A program made the translations under genes and the position numbers. Shown in pieces: positions 42,657-53,805 of a DNA stretch of 64,000 bases. The first letter of the stretch is position 1, and every line of letters starts with the position of its first letter. The stretch is taken from assembly GCA_030522415.1 (NCBI GenBank), contig CM060112.1, positions 11,447,501 to 11,511,500 on the forward strand. Direction: 5' to 3'. This DNA is from Channallabes apus (lineage: Eukaryota; Chordata; Actinopteri; Siluriformes; Clariidae). The notes below the pieces were generated by a model. It worked only from the letters and a program-made list of their open reading frames with translations. It made no database searches and had not been told where the DNA came from.

Positions 42657-42979
42657 TACAATAACAATAACATACAAAATAGAACAAATTTACAATATTG
42701 AGCCAACAAGACAATAGCTGATGTACAAATGGGCTTTGAGGTTGAAACAAGTGCAAGTCAGCAACCACAAGTAGAAAATACAGTACTTTCTATAAGTTAA
42801 AGACTTATATAGAAATATAAATCCTCTATAAATCAAATAGATGTCTAATTGTTTATAATTATAAAAGTGTCAGTCATCTGACAAATCTATTGACTGGATA
42901 TAGCAAACTACACCTCCTTGTTAGTGTACCTACCGTACGTGACTGCGTGGACATGAGTAATGAGATGGTATGCAGTTAT
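42657..42979 (-). mobile_element. LINE 3' UTR continuation and spacer
   Basis: Continues the LINE text interrupted by the Tc1 element (CAATAACAATAACATACAAA, then TATTGAGCCAACAAGACAAT). The LINE boundary within this stretch is unclear. Confidence 0.5.
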
Positions 42980-43240
42980 ACTCGATCACTCAGGTTTGTT
43001 GACGGTGAGGTGATTGTTTGCTTTACATCTCAGGGAGCCCTCATGTTTGTGTTTCCTTCTGGCTCTCCCTTTTAGTTATGCTGTCATAGTTACTTCTGCC
43101 GGAGTCCCTGCTTGCACTCTAGAGTAAATATACATTCACATTATACATTGTGACTGTGACCATACCTAATTGCCATCTCTCCTCCTCTTCTCTTTCACCC
43201 CCTCTTTCTCTTTCCTCTCTCCCCCCGTCTCCCCCTTTCA

Positions 43241-43282
<42 letters not shown>

Positions 43283-43900
43283 AGCTACACATGTCATTCC
43301 TGAGCTGCCAGTGATCCAGACTCCCTCTGCCCTCCGGACCTGTCTGATCCATGCTGGTGCCCCGTTTCTGGTTGGAGGTCTCGTCGCATGGACGTGTGTC
43401 TCTTTGGGATGCGTCTGGTGTCAGGGGATGATTCTCTCTACTTAGAAGATGGTTCTGGCCTCGACTGGTGTTGTCAGCTGTTTCTCTGAGGACTTGACAA
43501 TTCGATAGTTCAGGACTAGAACTTTCTACAAGTCTATCTGAGTCTCCAATAACTACTGGACTCCATTTTAACATCAATTAACATCAACTATTATAGCTGA
43601 ACCTAACACTTAACACTGTATAAATGCAGATAATTTCCTGCAATCTGTTTCACCCAGATGAGGATGGGTTCCCTGTTGAGTCTGGTTCCTCTCAAGGTTT
43701 CTTCCTATTACCATCTCAGGGAGTTTTTCCTTGCCAATGTCGCCCTCGGGCTTGCTCACCAGGGACTATCTGACCATTTTGATTCATACACGTTCACATT
43801 CCATACAAACTTAAATAATTCTTTTGATTGTGTAATGCTGTTTTGAGACAATGTCAATTGTTAAAAGCGCTATACAAATAAACTGAATTGAAACTGAATT
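42980..43900 (+). mobile_element. L2-type LINE, copy 2 (3' UTR only)
   Basis: Starts CGATCACTCAGGTTTGTTGA and runs through the CT-rich tract and terminal block to GCGCTATACAAATAAACTGA. It is the same family as 4496-6536. The antisense open frame across it (rich in RERERER) is a by-product of the CT repeat. Confidence 0.9.
43242..43279. repeat. (CT)n tract in LINE 3' UTR
   Basis: About 19 CT units. Its length differs between LINE copies (short at 5877, longer here and at 55340). Confidence 0.9.
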
Positions 43901-44460
43901 ATACTCGGAGATCATTTATGTGAGAATTTGCCAAATACTCAATAAAACCCCAGTCACACTCTGACTAAGACCACGAAGTTCACGCTGCATCCTACAAAAT
44001 ATTGAAGAATGTTGCAAGATTGGGTCAAAATAGAAAAATTAGCTACTTACTAGCATAATACTTCTTAGCCATGTGCCTGTCATGCTCTTAACGTGTATAT
44101 CATGATGTCACTAATTTTCTATCATGCACATGATCAGGTGCTCACCAGGTCCTGTGAAATCAAACCAAGTTACTGTATTACTAGGTCTGATCAGATTGCA
44201 TGTTCTTACTGAGCATGTATCACGCTTTTACTATGTTGTTATTGAGTCTATAGATACCACAACACAAGCAGTGCTTTGCTGCCACAAATTGCGGTTGTGA
44301 GGAACTGGATCCAGTATTTATACTAAAACATGACATGATAGCCTCCTGTATGTGCCCCATAAACATGGTGAGCAGAATGTAAAAAATGAGCTTAATGCAG
44401 TCTTCTGCAGTGTAGCATAGACCTCCCATGGTCATAGCACAAGCCTGAAGAGGTCGTTGT
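43901..44460. other. Spacer, nothing recognised
   Basis: Sequence between the LINE tail and the DIRS-like left end. No feature named. Confidence 0.35.
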
Positions 44461-44471
44461 GAGAACATCTT

Positions 44472-44845
44472 GGGTTACTTTGCTGTAACCCTGTTCCCTG
44501 AAAAAGCGGGAACGAGATGCTGCGTGAAAACGCTATGGGAACATCTTTTTGTGTTACTGGTTGTGAAGCATGTGGGTATCAAACGCGTCAAATTTTGGCT
44601 ATATAGTGTATAACCTCGGTCAGGTGACGTCATCTGATGAAGTGCATCTGCAGGTTATAAATAGGAGTGAACCGGAAACATCCTCAGATCAATTTTGTCT
44701 GAAAGGACGTCCAGTCGTGCAAGCAGTGCAGCATTGGAGCGCAGCATCTCGTTCCCCCTTTTTCAGGGAACAGGGTTACAGCAAAGTAACCCGAGACGTT
44801 CCCTTTCAAAAGCTACACTCGATTCTGCGTGAAAACGCTATGGGA
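44472..44845. repeat. DIRS-like left terminal repeat with internal 53-bp inverted repeat
   Basis: 44472-44524 is the reverse complement of 44740-44792 with one mismatch. The word TGCGTGAAAACGCTATGGGAA occurs at about 44521 and again at about 44827. The middle part matches the inverted right end at 56985-57112. Confidence 0.85.
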
Positions 44846-44899
44846 ATGAGAATACCAACGTTGCCACACTGCAAGTGTCTGGTCCCCCAAGGTTGTGTT

Positions 44900-45810
44900 G
44901 CATGTGCGCACAATAGCCAAGGAGGTCTCAGACCTAGCTCTGGGAGGCTGACTTGAGGACCCATGAGCCCGGAGTAGCATGAACATCCCAATGATAAAAT
45001 CTGACAAATGTGTGCGGAGAGGACCAACCTGCCTCATTCACACTTGCTGCAAGGGGACACCTCTTGTCAGCGCAATAAATGAGGCAATCCCCCTGGTAGC
45101 CTCGTAGGCTAGGGCAATAGCATCTCTCACCCGATGTGACAGCGTTTGGCAGTAAGAAAGGCTGGTCTGACTTACGCCACTGGCTAGTGTGGTGGAGTTA
45201 AATCTGAAGAGCGTGTACTGGATGTAGAGAAGCCTTTCCTGCTCCGGACCTGTAAGGACAGAAGGCTTCGAGGACAACTGGGTGCATGGTCAAGAATGGA
45301 ACTTTTGGAAGATAGTTCGGGTGAGGATGCAGAATAGCTTTGACTAGCCCAGGGGCAAAGTCTAGGCAGGATGGAGAGACTGACAAAGCCTGCAGATCTC
45401 CAACTCTCTTGAAAGAACTAATCATAAGAAAAACCATCTTAAGGGTCAGAAGCCCGACAGGCGCTGACTCTAGTGGTTCGAAAGGGGTGTCAATCAGACC
45501 TTAAGGCACAATCGCTAAGTCCCAAGAAGGGACCGTTGCTCTAGTGGGCAGCCTCAACCATTTAGCTCCATGAATAAACGGGCAAATAAAGAGTGCTTTC
45601 CCATAAAAACCCCATCAGTCAGAACATGACAAGTACATTCCGAGGGTACTAGGGCATAAGCCCGAGGACAACTTTTCTTGCAGAAACTCCAGCATTGAAA
45701 CAATTCGGCAGTGGACTGGGTCTACATGTTTTGCCATGCACCAACTTTCAAATACACTCCATTTGAGGGCATAAGTTCTTCTAGTGGCATGAAGGAACGT
45801 ACTTGACGGT
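44900..45810 (-). pseudogene. DIRS tyrosine recombinase relic
   Basis: In order on the minus strand: RKMYALKW-type text next to the LINE insertion, FKRVGDLQALSVSPSCLDFA (the conserved Arg region of the DIRS recombinase) and HPNYLPKVPF. Then come VSQTSLSYCQTLSHRVRDAI, LAYEATRG and GVPLQQV. Frameshifts separate the parts. The assignment rests on recall of fish DIRS recombinases. Confidence 0.75.
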
Positions 45811-45814
45811 CCCT

Positions 45815-48800
45815 TCTTTAGTTTTCTATATTGGATTCTTCTCCACTGGTAAGGTAGGTTTTTAACTTTTGTACTGTTTTTGAAACATGATTGGTTCTTA
45901 CTATATACTGTACCTAGCCTTTGCTGTTTGGTAGTGTTGATTGCAGTGTGATTGAAGTAGGTCTAAAGTAATTTGTTCTCAGGTAATTAATCAAGACTAG
46001 TTTCAGGCTTCCTTAAGGTGTGAGTTGTGGGCAGGGCTTAGCTACATATATTGAAGGTGTCTGGTTAATGAGCATATCCTGCAACAAAGTTAGTCAAGAA
46101 TCTAGATAGAAAGTGCACAGCGAAGTGCCTCAAACTCTTGTTTACCAAGAAATTACAAGTTTTATAGACAACTACAGTACCTCAGTCTAGCATGTGTCTT
46201 CAACCTATCTCTGTCAGTTCTCACAGACCAAGATGGTTTTACTCACACAGCAGAGGCAGATCTCCCAGATACCTCATCTACCCTCCAGTACTGTCTCATT
46301 GCCCTGCACTAGTGGTAGGTGGGCTCTGGAACTGCCAATCTGCTGTAAAGAAAGCAGATTTTATCTCTGCCCTAGCTACCTGTTACTCTTTTGACTTTCT
46401 GGCACTAACTGAGAACTGGATATCTCCTCAGAACTCAGCTACACTGTCTGCCCTATCCTCTGCCTATGTATTCTCTCACTCTCCACGAGAAACCGGCAGA
46501 GGTGGTGGTACGGGTCTCCTGTTGTCTAAGAGATGGTCCTTCTCGCCTATCCCCCTGTCTCATCTCAGTTTTGCATCATTTGAATTTCATGCAGTTAAGG
46601 TAACCTCTTCAATTAACCTCCACATCTTAAATATTTACCATCCTCCTGGCTCTCTAGGCAACTTTCTAGATGAAATGGACATCTTCTTAGTCTTTTTCCT
46701 TCTCCTAACACTCCTCTCACTGTTCTAGGAGATTTCAACCTTCCATCTGACAAACTCCAATCTTCTTTCCTTTTTCCTCTCCTTAACTCCTTCTTTTTAA
46801 CTCTAAACAGCTGCCCTCCCACACACAAGGCAGGGAATTCTCTCGACCTCGTTTTCTGCTGCCCTTGCCCAGTCACAGATATCACTACTATTCCTCTTCA
46901 TAAATCTGATCATTACCTGGTATCCTTCACCATAACCCTTCCTATTCTATGTAAACCTAACCACCAAAAATTCTCCTTTTCCCACAGAAACCTTCACTCT
47001 GTCTCACCTTCCTCTGTGTCTTCATGCACCCTATCATCCCTCCCAGACCCAGACTCCTTTTCCTCTCTACCACTAGAGACTTTGCTTGAAAATTTCCTCT
47101 CCTCTCTCTCCTCATCCATAGATCTCCTTTGCCCATTGTCATCTAAACCAAGGAAGACATCTTGTTTTTTTCATCATCTGATGAATTAAGAACTGCAGAG
47201 AGAAGATGGAAGAAATCGCAACTTGATGCAGATCTCATTTCTTACCAGACTCTTTTCTCCAAATTCTCATGTGATGTGACTTCTGCCAAAACTACCTTCT
47301 TCAGAGAAAAGCTGGAAGCCTCTGCACATGATCCTGGCAAACTCCACAACAACTTCTCCTTACTATTCAACTCACCGACTCCTCCTGTCCCTTCCTCTCT
47401 GACTGCTGATGATTCTGCCACATTTTATAATTGGAAAATTGCAGCAATCCGCCAGTCCTTAGCTCCCAACCAAACTCCTATGGCAGAACCTCAGGACCTT
47501 CCCTTCCCTCCCTTAGCAGAATTCTCCAACCTGTCATGTGATGAGACTCAGCAGATCATCTCATCATCTAACCCCACCACCTGTCCATTAGACCCAATCC
47601 CTTCCACAATGCTCCAGGCCATCTCACGAGACCTCCTTCCCTTCACCACAACCATCATCAACCATTCCATATCATCTGGTCATGATCCTGCTGCTTTTAA
47701 GAAGGCAAGGGTTATTCCCATCCTCAAGAAACTCTGTCTGGACCCATCAGAAGTTAACAACTAACGCCCGGTATCACTTCTCTCTTTTATTTCCAAAATT
47801 CTTGAAAGGACTGTTTATAACAAAATGTCTCTTTATCTCTCACAGAACAACCTTAATGATCCCAACCAATCTGGATTCAAAGTGGCACATTCCACAGAGA
47901 CTGCCCTTCTGTCAGTCGCTGAGAAGCTCCATGCTGCTAGATCTGCTAAACTGTCATCTGTCCTCATCCTCCTGGACCTGGCAGACATCTCATCCTGGAT
48001 GGCTGCTCATCAGCTGAAGCTCAATCTGAGTAAAACCGAACTGTTGTTCATCCCTTGGGACTCATCCCCATGTCAAGACCTTGTGATATCCCTGGACAAC
48101 AACCAAATCATTCCTTTAGCCACCGCCCGCAATCTTGGGGTAACCGTGGACAATCATCTGTCATTTTCCCCACACATCGCTAACCTTACTCGCTCTTGTA
48201 GATTTCTTCTTTACAATATCAGAAGAATTCACCCATTTCTTTCTTCACAGGCTACTCAGGTGCTTGTTCAGTCCCTTGTTATTTCAAGACTGGACTACTG
48301 CAACTCACTCCTGGCAGGCCTGCCTCTGTCCATGATTCGTCCTCTGCAACTGATCCAGAATACAGCAGCACATCTTATTTTTAACCTTCCCAAGTTCTCC
48401 CACACCACCCCACTGCTCCGCTCCCTGCACTGGCTTCCTGTAGCTGCCCGCATCAAATTCAAAACGCTGATGTTTGCCTATAAAGCTATGGCTCAGCACC
48501 CACTTACCTCTCTGCTCTAACCACACCACACACTGCACCGCGTTCCCTCTGATCCTCCAGCACTGCTCGCTTCATCCCACCATCTCTCAGGGATCGAGGG
48601 TGGCATTCATCCAGGTTCTTTTCTGTTCTGGCACCTAGGTGGTGGAATTAACTTCCTCTAGATGTCCGTACAGCAGATACTTTGATTATCTTTAAATGAC
48701 GACTCAAGACATTGTGTTGGACTAATGGCACTTAGTTATTAACCTAGTTAACCCAGTGTAAGTATGTATCCAGTGATGTAAACTTTAAAGCACTTTTTGT

Positions 48801-48855
48801 AAGTCGCTCTGGATAAGAGCGTCTGCCAAATGCCTAAATGTAAATGTAAATATAA
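45815..48855 (+). mobile_element. L2-type LINE of a second family, internally deleted
   Basis: Inserted in the recombinase region of the DIRS element. It has about 370 bp of 5' sequence, an AP-endonuclease domain, a partial RT and the fish-typical 3' end GTAAGTCGCTCTGGATAAGA followed by GCGTCTGCCAAATGCC and (TAAATG)n. The family differs from copy 1 at 4496. Confidence 0.85.
46192..48520 (+). pseudogene. L2-type LINE ORF2 relic, RT catalytic core deleted
   Basis: The endonuclease part reads LGLWNCQSA-type text (GLWNCQSAVKKADFISAL), FLALTENWISPQN, GGTGLLLSKRW and LNIYHPPGS. After a frameshift near 46690, LGDFNLPSDKLQ and SDHYLVSF follow. A second frame begins ELRTAERRWKKSQ. At about 47970 the text jumps from LILLDLAD straight to ISSWMAAHQLKLNLSKTELL, removing the RT palm with the YADD box. 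The C-terminus (LDYCNSLLAG, RSLHWLPVAARIKFKTLM) is intact to a stop at 48520. Several stops occur. Confidence 0.88.
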
Positions 48856-48869
48856 GGTTCCAGAGCTCG

Positions 48870-50400
48870 GGCCGGGGATGAAATATTGTCCTCTGCGCCT
48901 GAGACAGAAGATCCCTCCTTACTGGAATCACCAATAGGTGAGCCGTCGAGGAGAGATATTAGAGACGTAATCTGGGCCACGTATGGGCCATCTCATCCAG
49001 ACACAGGGGGGGCTGGAGGAGTCAGAGAGTAGCAAAGGGGACATTGTGCTGTTTCTTGTGAGACAGAGAGGTCCACCTCTGCTACATAAAATCTCTTCCA
49101 GATTTGACTGATTACTTCGGTTTGGGGCTTCCATTCCCCATGTGTCACAGCAAGTCTGCTCCCACCTTCATATGCCCCGGAATGTAAATTGCCCTGAGGG
49201 ACAGGAAACCAGTGCCCAAAGCAGAACCTGGTGCGTTAGATTGTTCAAGCGGTGCGAGCACAGTCCACCCTGGCGATTATGTATGAGTCTGCCGTAGTGT
49301 TGTCCACCCGTACTGGGACATGGTAGCCTGTCAACTGCTGGAGGAAGTGTTTCAGGGCCAGGCATAAAGCTATCATTTCGAGGCAATTGATGTGCCACGT
49401 GAGAAGATTGCCTCTCCAGCTCCCTTGGGCTGGACGGCCATCTAAGACCGCACCCCAGCCCGTGAGGGAAGAATCTGTCGTTAGCATCTTGCAACGACAA
49501 GACGCACATAGAGTGGGACCCAAAGTCAGTAACCCGGGTCTGAACCACATAGAAAGAGTCCAAGCCCCTGGCGCATAACCCTTATTTGCCTCCGGGGATT
49601 GGCCCATGAGTAAAATCCCCTTGCTTTTAGCCACAACTGAAACAATCTCATGTGCAGAAGGCCCAAAGGTATCGCCGTGGACGCAGCTGCCATGAGACCT
49701 AAAAATCTCAAAGTGATGAACAGTCACTTTCTGGCCTAGCTTGATTTCCTTCAGAGGGTTGAAAATGGATTCGACACGCGCAGGAGACAGCTGTGCCTGC
49801 ATTACGATCGAATCACATGTGACACCCAAATATGTTGTGTTCTGAGCAGGAAAGAGAACGCTTTTTTTTGGAGGCGTTGAGTCTCAATCCTAAAGAATCA
49901 AGATGAGCTAGGACGACATGCCAATGTCGAAGCGCTGGCTTCTGAGACTGAGCCAGAATCAGCCAGTCATCTATGCAATTCAAAATGCGGATGCCCTGGA
50001 ATCATAAAGGAGCCAGGACTGCATCCATGCATTTTGTATATGTGCAGGTGACAGAGCTAGGCCAAATGTAAGGACCTGATAATGGTAAGCTCGCCCCGAA
50101 AGCGAACCTCAGGAACTTCCTGTTTTGTGGCAATATTTCTATATGAAAATATGCATCCTTCAGGTTGATTGTCACAAACCAATCCTCTGGTTGGATTTGA
50201 GAAACAATAATTTTGACAGACAAATTTTTGAACCTGTACTTTCTGAGATATCGGTTCAGCCCACGAAGATCTAAAATTGGACGCAGCCACCCATCTTGAA
50301 ACCAGGGGGGGAGGGGTGTTAGATGTTCGGCATCCTGAAACCTAGCAGGAAGTGACTGAACAACTAACATCTTGTTGGAGATGGCGGGCTTAAACACCAG
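48870..50400 (-). pseudogene. DIRS reverse transcriptase and RNase H relic
   Basis: RT text: LRPILDLRGLNRYLRKYRFK, FVTINLKDAYFHIEILPQNR and KFLRFAFG; then, in broken frames, ILNCIDDWLILAQSQKPALR and MQAQLSPARVESIFNPLK. RNase H text: KMLTTDSSLTGWGAVLDGRP, TWHINCLEMIALCLALKHFL and HRLNNLTHQVLLWA. The first catalytic Asp (expected TIDLKDAYFH) is Asn, and the YIDD box is CIDD. Frameshifts are present. The order and wording fit fish DIRS elements. Confidence 0.85.
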
Positions 50401-50463
50401 CCTCCTTGGGGTGCCAGGGAGGAGACTTTATTCTCACAAGGAATTCTACACGCCTCAGAACTT

Positions 50464-51163
50464 TGTAGCGCGGCCACATAAAGGGGCGGTTAAACTGCAG
50501 GGGAAAAGGGAAGGAGCTAATGTTGCTCACCTGCACACACAAACGGACCCCTTTCGGTTATTTTCGTCCCCATGGCAACGGTGCCTTGGTTCCGGGGTTA
50601 AGCTCTCTCGCGCATGCGCAGCTGTGCCGCGAGGGAACCCTGATGACCTATCAGGTCACGTGTGCCGGTATAAAGCCGGAACCGGCATGACGTTCGAGAC
50701 GGGGAGATGAAGAAAGCAGCGCTGTATATGGAGAAAGAGAGAGAGCTAGTTTACTGCCTTTGGATTATTCTGGTCCTGGACGTCAACTATACCCCTCTGA
50801 TTCCGTTTCTCGAGCTCCCGGACTTACCATCTTTCACCGGTGAGCTCGAGCCGTCTCCCCATTTCACCATTCCATTCATTTACAATAACACGGACTTGGA
50901 CATTCATACATACGCACTCACACACTCGCACACACTACTGACATTGTATATATTTGTTTATATCTTATATATATTGTTTTTTTGTTGCACTTCATTTGTT
51001 TATCTTTTGTACATAATACACTTTGGTTTGGTTTTGGGAAATTGTTGTTGTGTCCGTCTTTCCTTGCTCCGCGAAGGTTGCGCAATACCGGAAGTGAGCG
51101 TAATCAACCCGTTTATAGATCTTAGACCCCGATTTAGTGTAATTAGCTCAAATAATAATTCTG
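50464..51163 (+). mobile_element. LTR in plus orientation (about 700 bp)
   Basis: Begins TGTAGCGCGGCCACATAAAG. Its first ~355 bp match, in inverted orientation, the LTR at 51458-52024, including a TATA-like GGTATAAAG. The rest has its own middle section and ends CTCAAATAATAATTCTG, lacking the final ~9 bases (through ...TTACA). It joins the tip of another LTR at 51164. Confidence 0.8.
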
Positions 51164-51202
51164 TAACGCTCAGAATTATTATTTGAGCTAATTACACTAT
51201 AG
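51136..51202. repeat. Perfect hairpin at an LTR-LTR junction
   Basis: AGTGTAATTAGCTCAAATAA and its complement flank a seven-base centre (TAACGCT). The stem is about 28 bp. It is where two oppositely oriented LTR ends meet. Confidence 0.9.
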
Positions 51203-51457
51203 ACATAAACTCCTCAATGTTATCATGTCTATCTGATACATACAACGAACTAAGCAATGATTTACGCCTTGTCACAAAAGCACATTCCTCATCCAGTGTT
51301 TTACTACCGGCAACATAGTTGGCCCTCCCGGTCCTACTAGCATTAGCAAGCAGGTTAGCTTTAGCATTAGCCATGTTAGTGTCTATTTTGCTCCACAAAT
51401 TCACACAATACAGAAAAAACACCCAAACAAATAGACTCCCCGTACGGGCCACCAATA
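51192..51457 (-). pseudogene. LTR-element gag 5' fragment with primer-binding site
   Basis: Downstream (minus sense) of the LTR at 51458-52024. TATTGGTGGCCCGTACG is the likely primer-binding site. Then LFVWVFFLYCVNLW text, MANAKANLLANASRTGRANY and KSLLSSLYVSDRHDNIEEFM follow before the fragment stops. It is a direct copy of 53337-53593. Confidence 0.8.
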
Positions 51458-52024
51458 TGTAACGCTCAGAATTATTATTTGAGAAGATGACAGTTTCTAC
51501 GGGGGGGTGACTGGCTCACCAAACTCTCCTTCTGCGCTTTGCAAGAGCCAGACATGGTCAGGACTATTGAGCAAAGGCCTGTTCATATCGTTTCGCCTCC
51601 CAAAACCTAGTGGCGACGCTGTTAATTCCCAACAGCCAAACAGGCCGGAAGGCTTGTTAAAGTAGTAAATGAGCTCGAGAAACGGAATCAGAGGGGTATA
51701 GTTGACGTCCAGGACCAGAATAATCCAAAGGCAGTAAACTAGCTCTCTCTCTTTCTCCATACACAGCGCTGCTTTCTTCATCTCCCCGTCTCGAACGTCA
51801 TGCCGGTTCCGGCTTTATACCGGCACACGTGACCTGATAGGTCATCAGGGTTCCCTCGCGGCACAGCTGCGCATGCGCGCGAGAGCTTAACCCCGGAACC
51901 AAGGCACCGTTGCCATGGGGACGAAAATAACCGAAAGGGGTCCGTTTGTGTGTGCAGGTGAGCAACATTAGCTCCTTCCCTTTTCCCCTGCAGTTTAACC
52001 GCCCCTTTATGTGGCCGCGCTACA
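51458..52024 (-). mobile_element. LTR, minus orientation (567 bp)
   Basis: TGTA/TACA-type ends with a short inverted terminal word: TGTAGCGC (minus start) and TGTAACGC on the other strand. A polypurine-like G-run borders it at 52025-52040 and a primer-binding-like site borders the other side. TATA-like GGTATAAAG lies inside. Confidence 0.85.
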
Positions 52025-53508
52025 TAGACCCCCCCCCCCCCAGCCTCCGGTGTGTGAGGAGAGGACCGCACTAGCGCTTTTTTAGTTCCACTTTCTCGGC
52101 TTAGTGGGTTGCCCCCAGATCTAGTGTCAGTCCATTGGTTCTTTTTAGAGTCTTTTAGCAGGACCCTCCCACTGGGCACTGGCTCACCTGACAAGTCTTT
52201 GATGGGCAGAGGAAAGAGATGGAGTCCATCGCCAAACCAGCCCGCCCGGTGGCTCTAGCACCTCGAGCTGCCGGGAACTGTGGTAGCTGGCTTCTTTGGC
52301 ATGCTGACCTGTTGATGGTGTTGTCTCTTCCTCCGCTGTGATCTTGGTGTCGGTCGGTTATGTATCAGTGGCTGGGTCTGTGGAGTGTTGTTGGGTGGTA
52401 GGCTGCTCCAGCGGCCCCTGGTTCGCTTAGCCTCCCTCTGGGTGTTCTGGCAGACCTCACACGCACCCACGTACCGCCAGACGTCCTTGCGGATGGTGGG
52501 CCACCAGGCGACGTCTAGGAGGCTTAGTAGGGTTTTTAGCCCCCCCGGTGGCCACCCGACGGCTTTTGGTGAAAGTCTTGTAGGTACGTCTGGACGTTTG
52601 TAGGTGGGACTACCAGCTGGAGTGCTCCTCCCTTCTTCCTCGGAACTCTACGGTGTAACGCCCCCTGGTGGTGTTCGAAGGAGACGCCCTGGTTCTGGGT
52701 CGCTCCGACATCGACCACCGTGGCTATTAGCGCCATCTGGAGACCTTCCCGCTGTGGCGGTTCCACCTCTGCGAGGTCTCTGGGAGGGGCGGCTGACCGC
52801 TCCGAGGTAGGTTGAGGAGGTTCTGCTTTGGTGGGCACGGCGTAGTAGAGCTGAGAGGGTGCAGAGAGGGGCTGGGCATTGGACGGTCCAGCTTGGGCCA
52901 GAGTAGCAGAGGGCAGAGGTGCCCCTTTCTTCCCATTCTCCTGGCTGTCCTTCTCAGGTGTTGCAGCGGTTGGACGATCAGCTGAATGTAGTGCTGGAGG
53001 TGGAGAAGACGCCGAGGTGTGTGCTTCCGATCTGAGGGCGGTGGGCGTGTTAAAGAGGCGCAGCTTCTTCATCTGCTTCTCCCAGACGATATCACGGCGC
53101 AGGAAACAGTCCGCTATTGCTTTCTCCAGTTTCCCTAGCGACTCCTGGCAGTAGCGCTCCAGCTCATCTAACTTGGAGTCTACTGCCTGTCGAAAACTGA
53201 GTTCGCGGTTTAAGCTGCTGTCCATGGAATCTCTGAAATTCCTCTCCAACACACCCACTTTTTCAGTCATAGCCACTACATCCCCTTTACATTGCTTAAG
53301 TTCAGAACGCATTGTTTTTAAACTATCAGACATAGTAGACATAAACTCCTCAATGTTATCATGTCTATCTGATACATACAACGAACTAAGCAATGATTTA
53401 CGCCTTGTCACAAAAGCACATTCCTCATCCAGTGTTTTACTACCGGCAACATAGTTGGCCCTCCCGGTCCTACTAGCATTAGCAAGCAGGTTAGCTTTAG
53501 CATTAGCC
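52025..53508 (-). pseudogene. LTR-retrotransposon gag fused by deletion to integrase N-terminus
   Basis: A likely gag start is MANAKANLLANASRTGRANY. A predicted helical region follows (FRDSMDSSLNRELSFRQAVD, LDELERYCQESLGKLEKAIA), then a Pro/Ala/Ser-rich stretch. After about residue 280 the frame enters text typical of the region before the integrase zinc finger (LQLVVPPTNVQTYLQDFHQK, SGGHRGG). In another frame follow DVWRYVGACEVCQNTQREAK, giving His-His-Cys-Cys. Protease, RT and the integrase core are missing, and a short tail reaches the G-run beside the LTR. Ty3/Gypsy-like is likely but not proven. Confidence 0.75.
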
Positions 53509-53593
53509 ATGTTAGCATCTATTTTGCTCCACAAATTCACACAATACCGAAAAAACACCCAAACAAATAGACTCCCCGTACGGGCCACCAATA

Positions 53594-53805
53594 TGTAACG
53601 CTCAGAATTATTATTTGAGAAGATGACAGTTTCTACGGGGGGGTGACTGGCTCACCAAACTCTCCTTCTGCGCTTTGCAAGAGCCAGACATGGTCAGGAC
53701 TATTGAGCAAAGGCCTGTTCATATCGTTTCGCCTCCCAAAACCTAGTGGCGACGCTGTTAATTCCCAACAGCCAAACAGGCCGGAAGGCTTGTTAAAGTA
53801 GTAAA
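53594..53805 (-). mobile_element. Partial LTR (3' part in minus sense)
   Basis: Near-identical direct copy of 51458-51670, starting TGTAACGCTCAGAATTATTA and next to the same primer-binding-like site. It stops at a junction with L2-type LINE sequence. Confidence 0.8.

Noticed and set aside
43119..43577. 152-codon minus-strand ORF with an RERERER stretch
   Set aside because: It is antisense to the LINE 3' UTR and its length comes from the CT repeat; the same frame appears at 5748-5963 and 55241-55453.
50707..51186. 159-codon ORF starting MKKAALYMEKERELVYCLW
   Set aside because: It begins within an LTR and shares its first part with the inverted LTR copy at 51497-51781. Probably LTR sequence read by chance rather than a separate gene.
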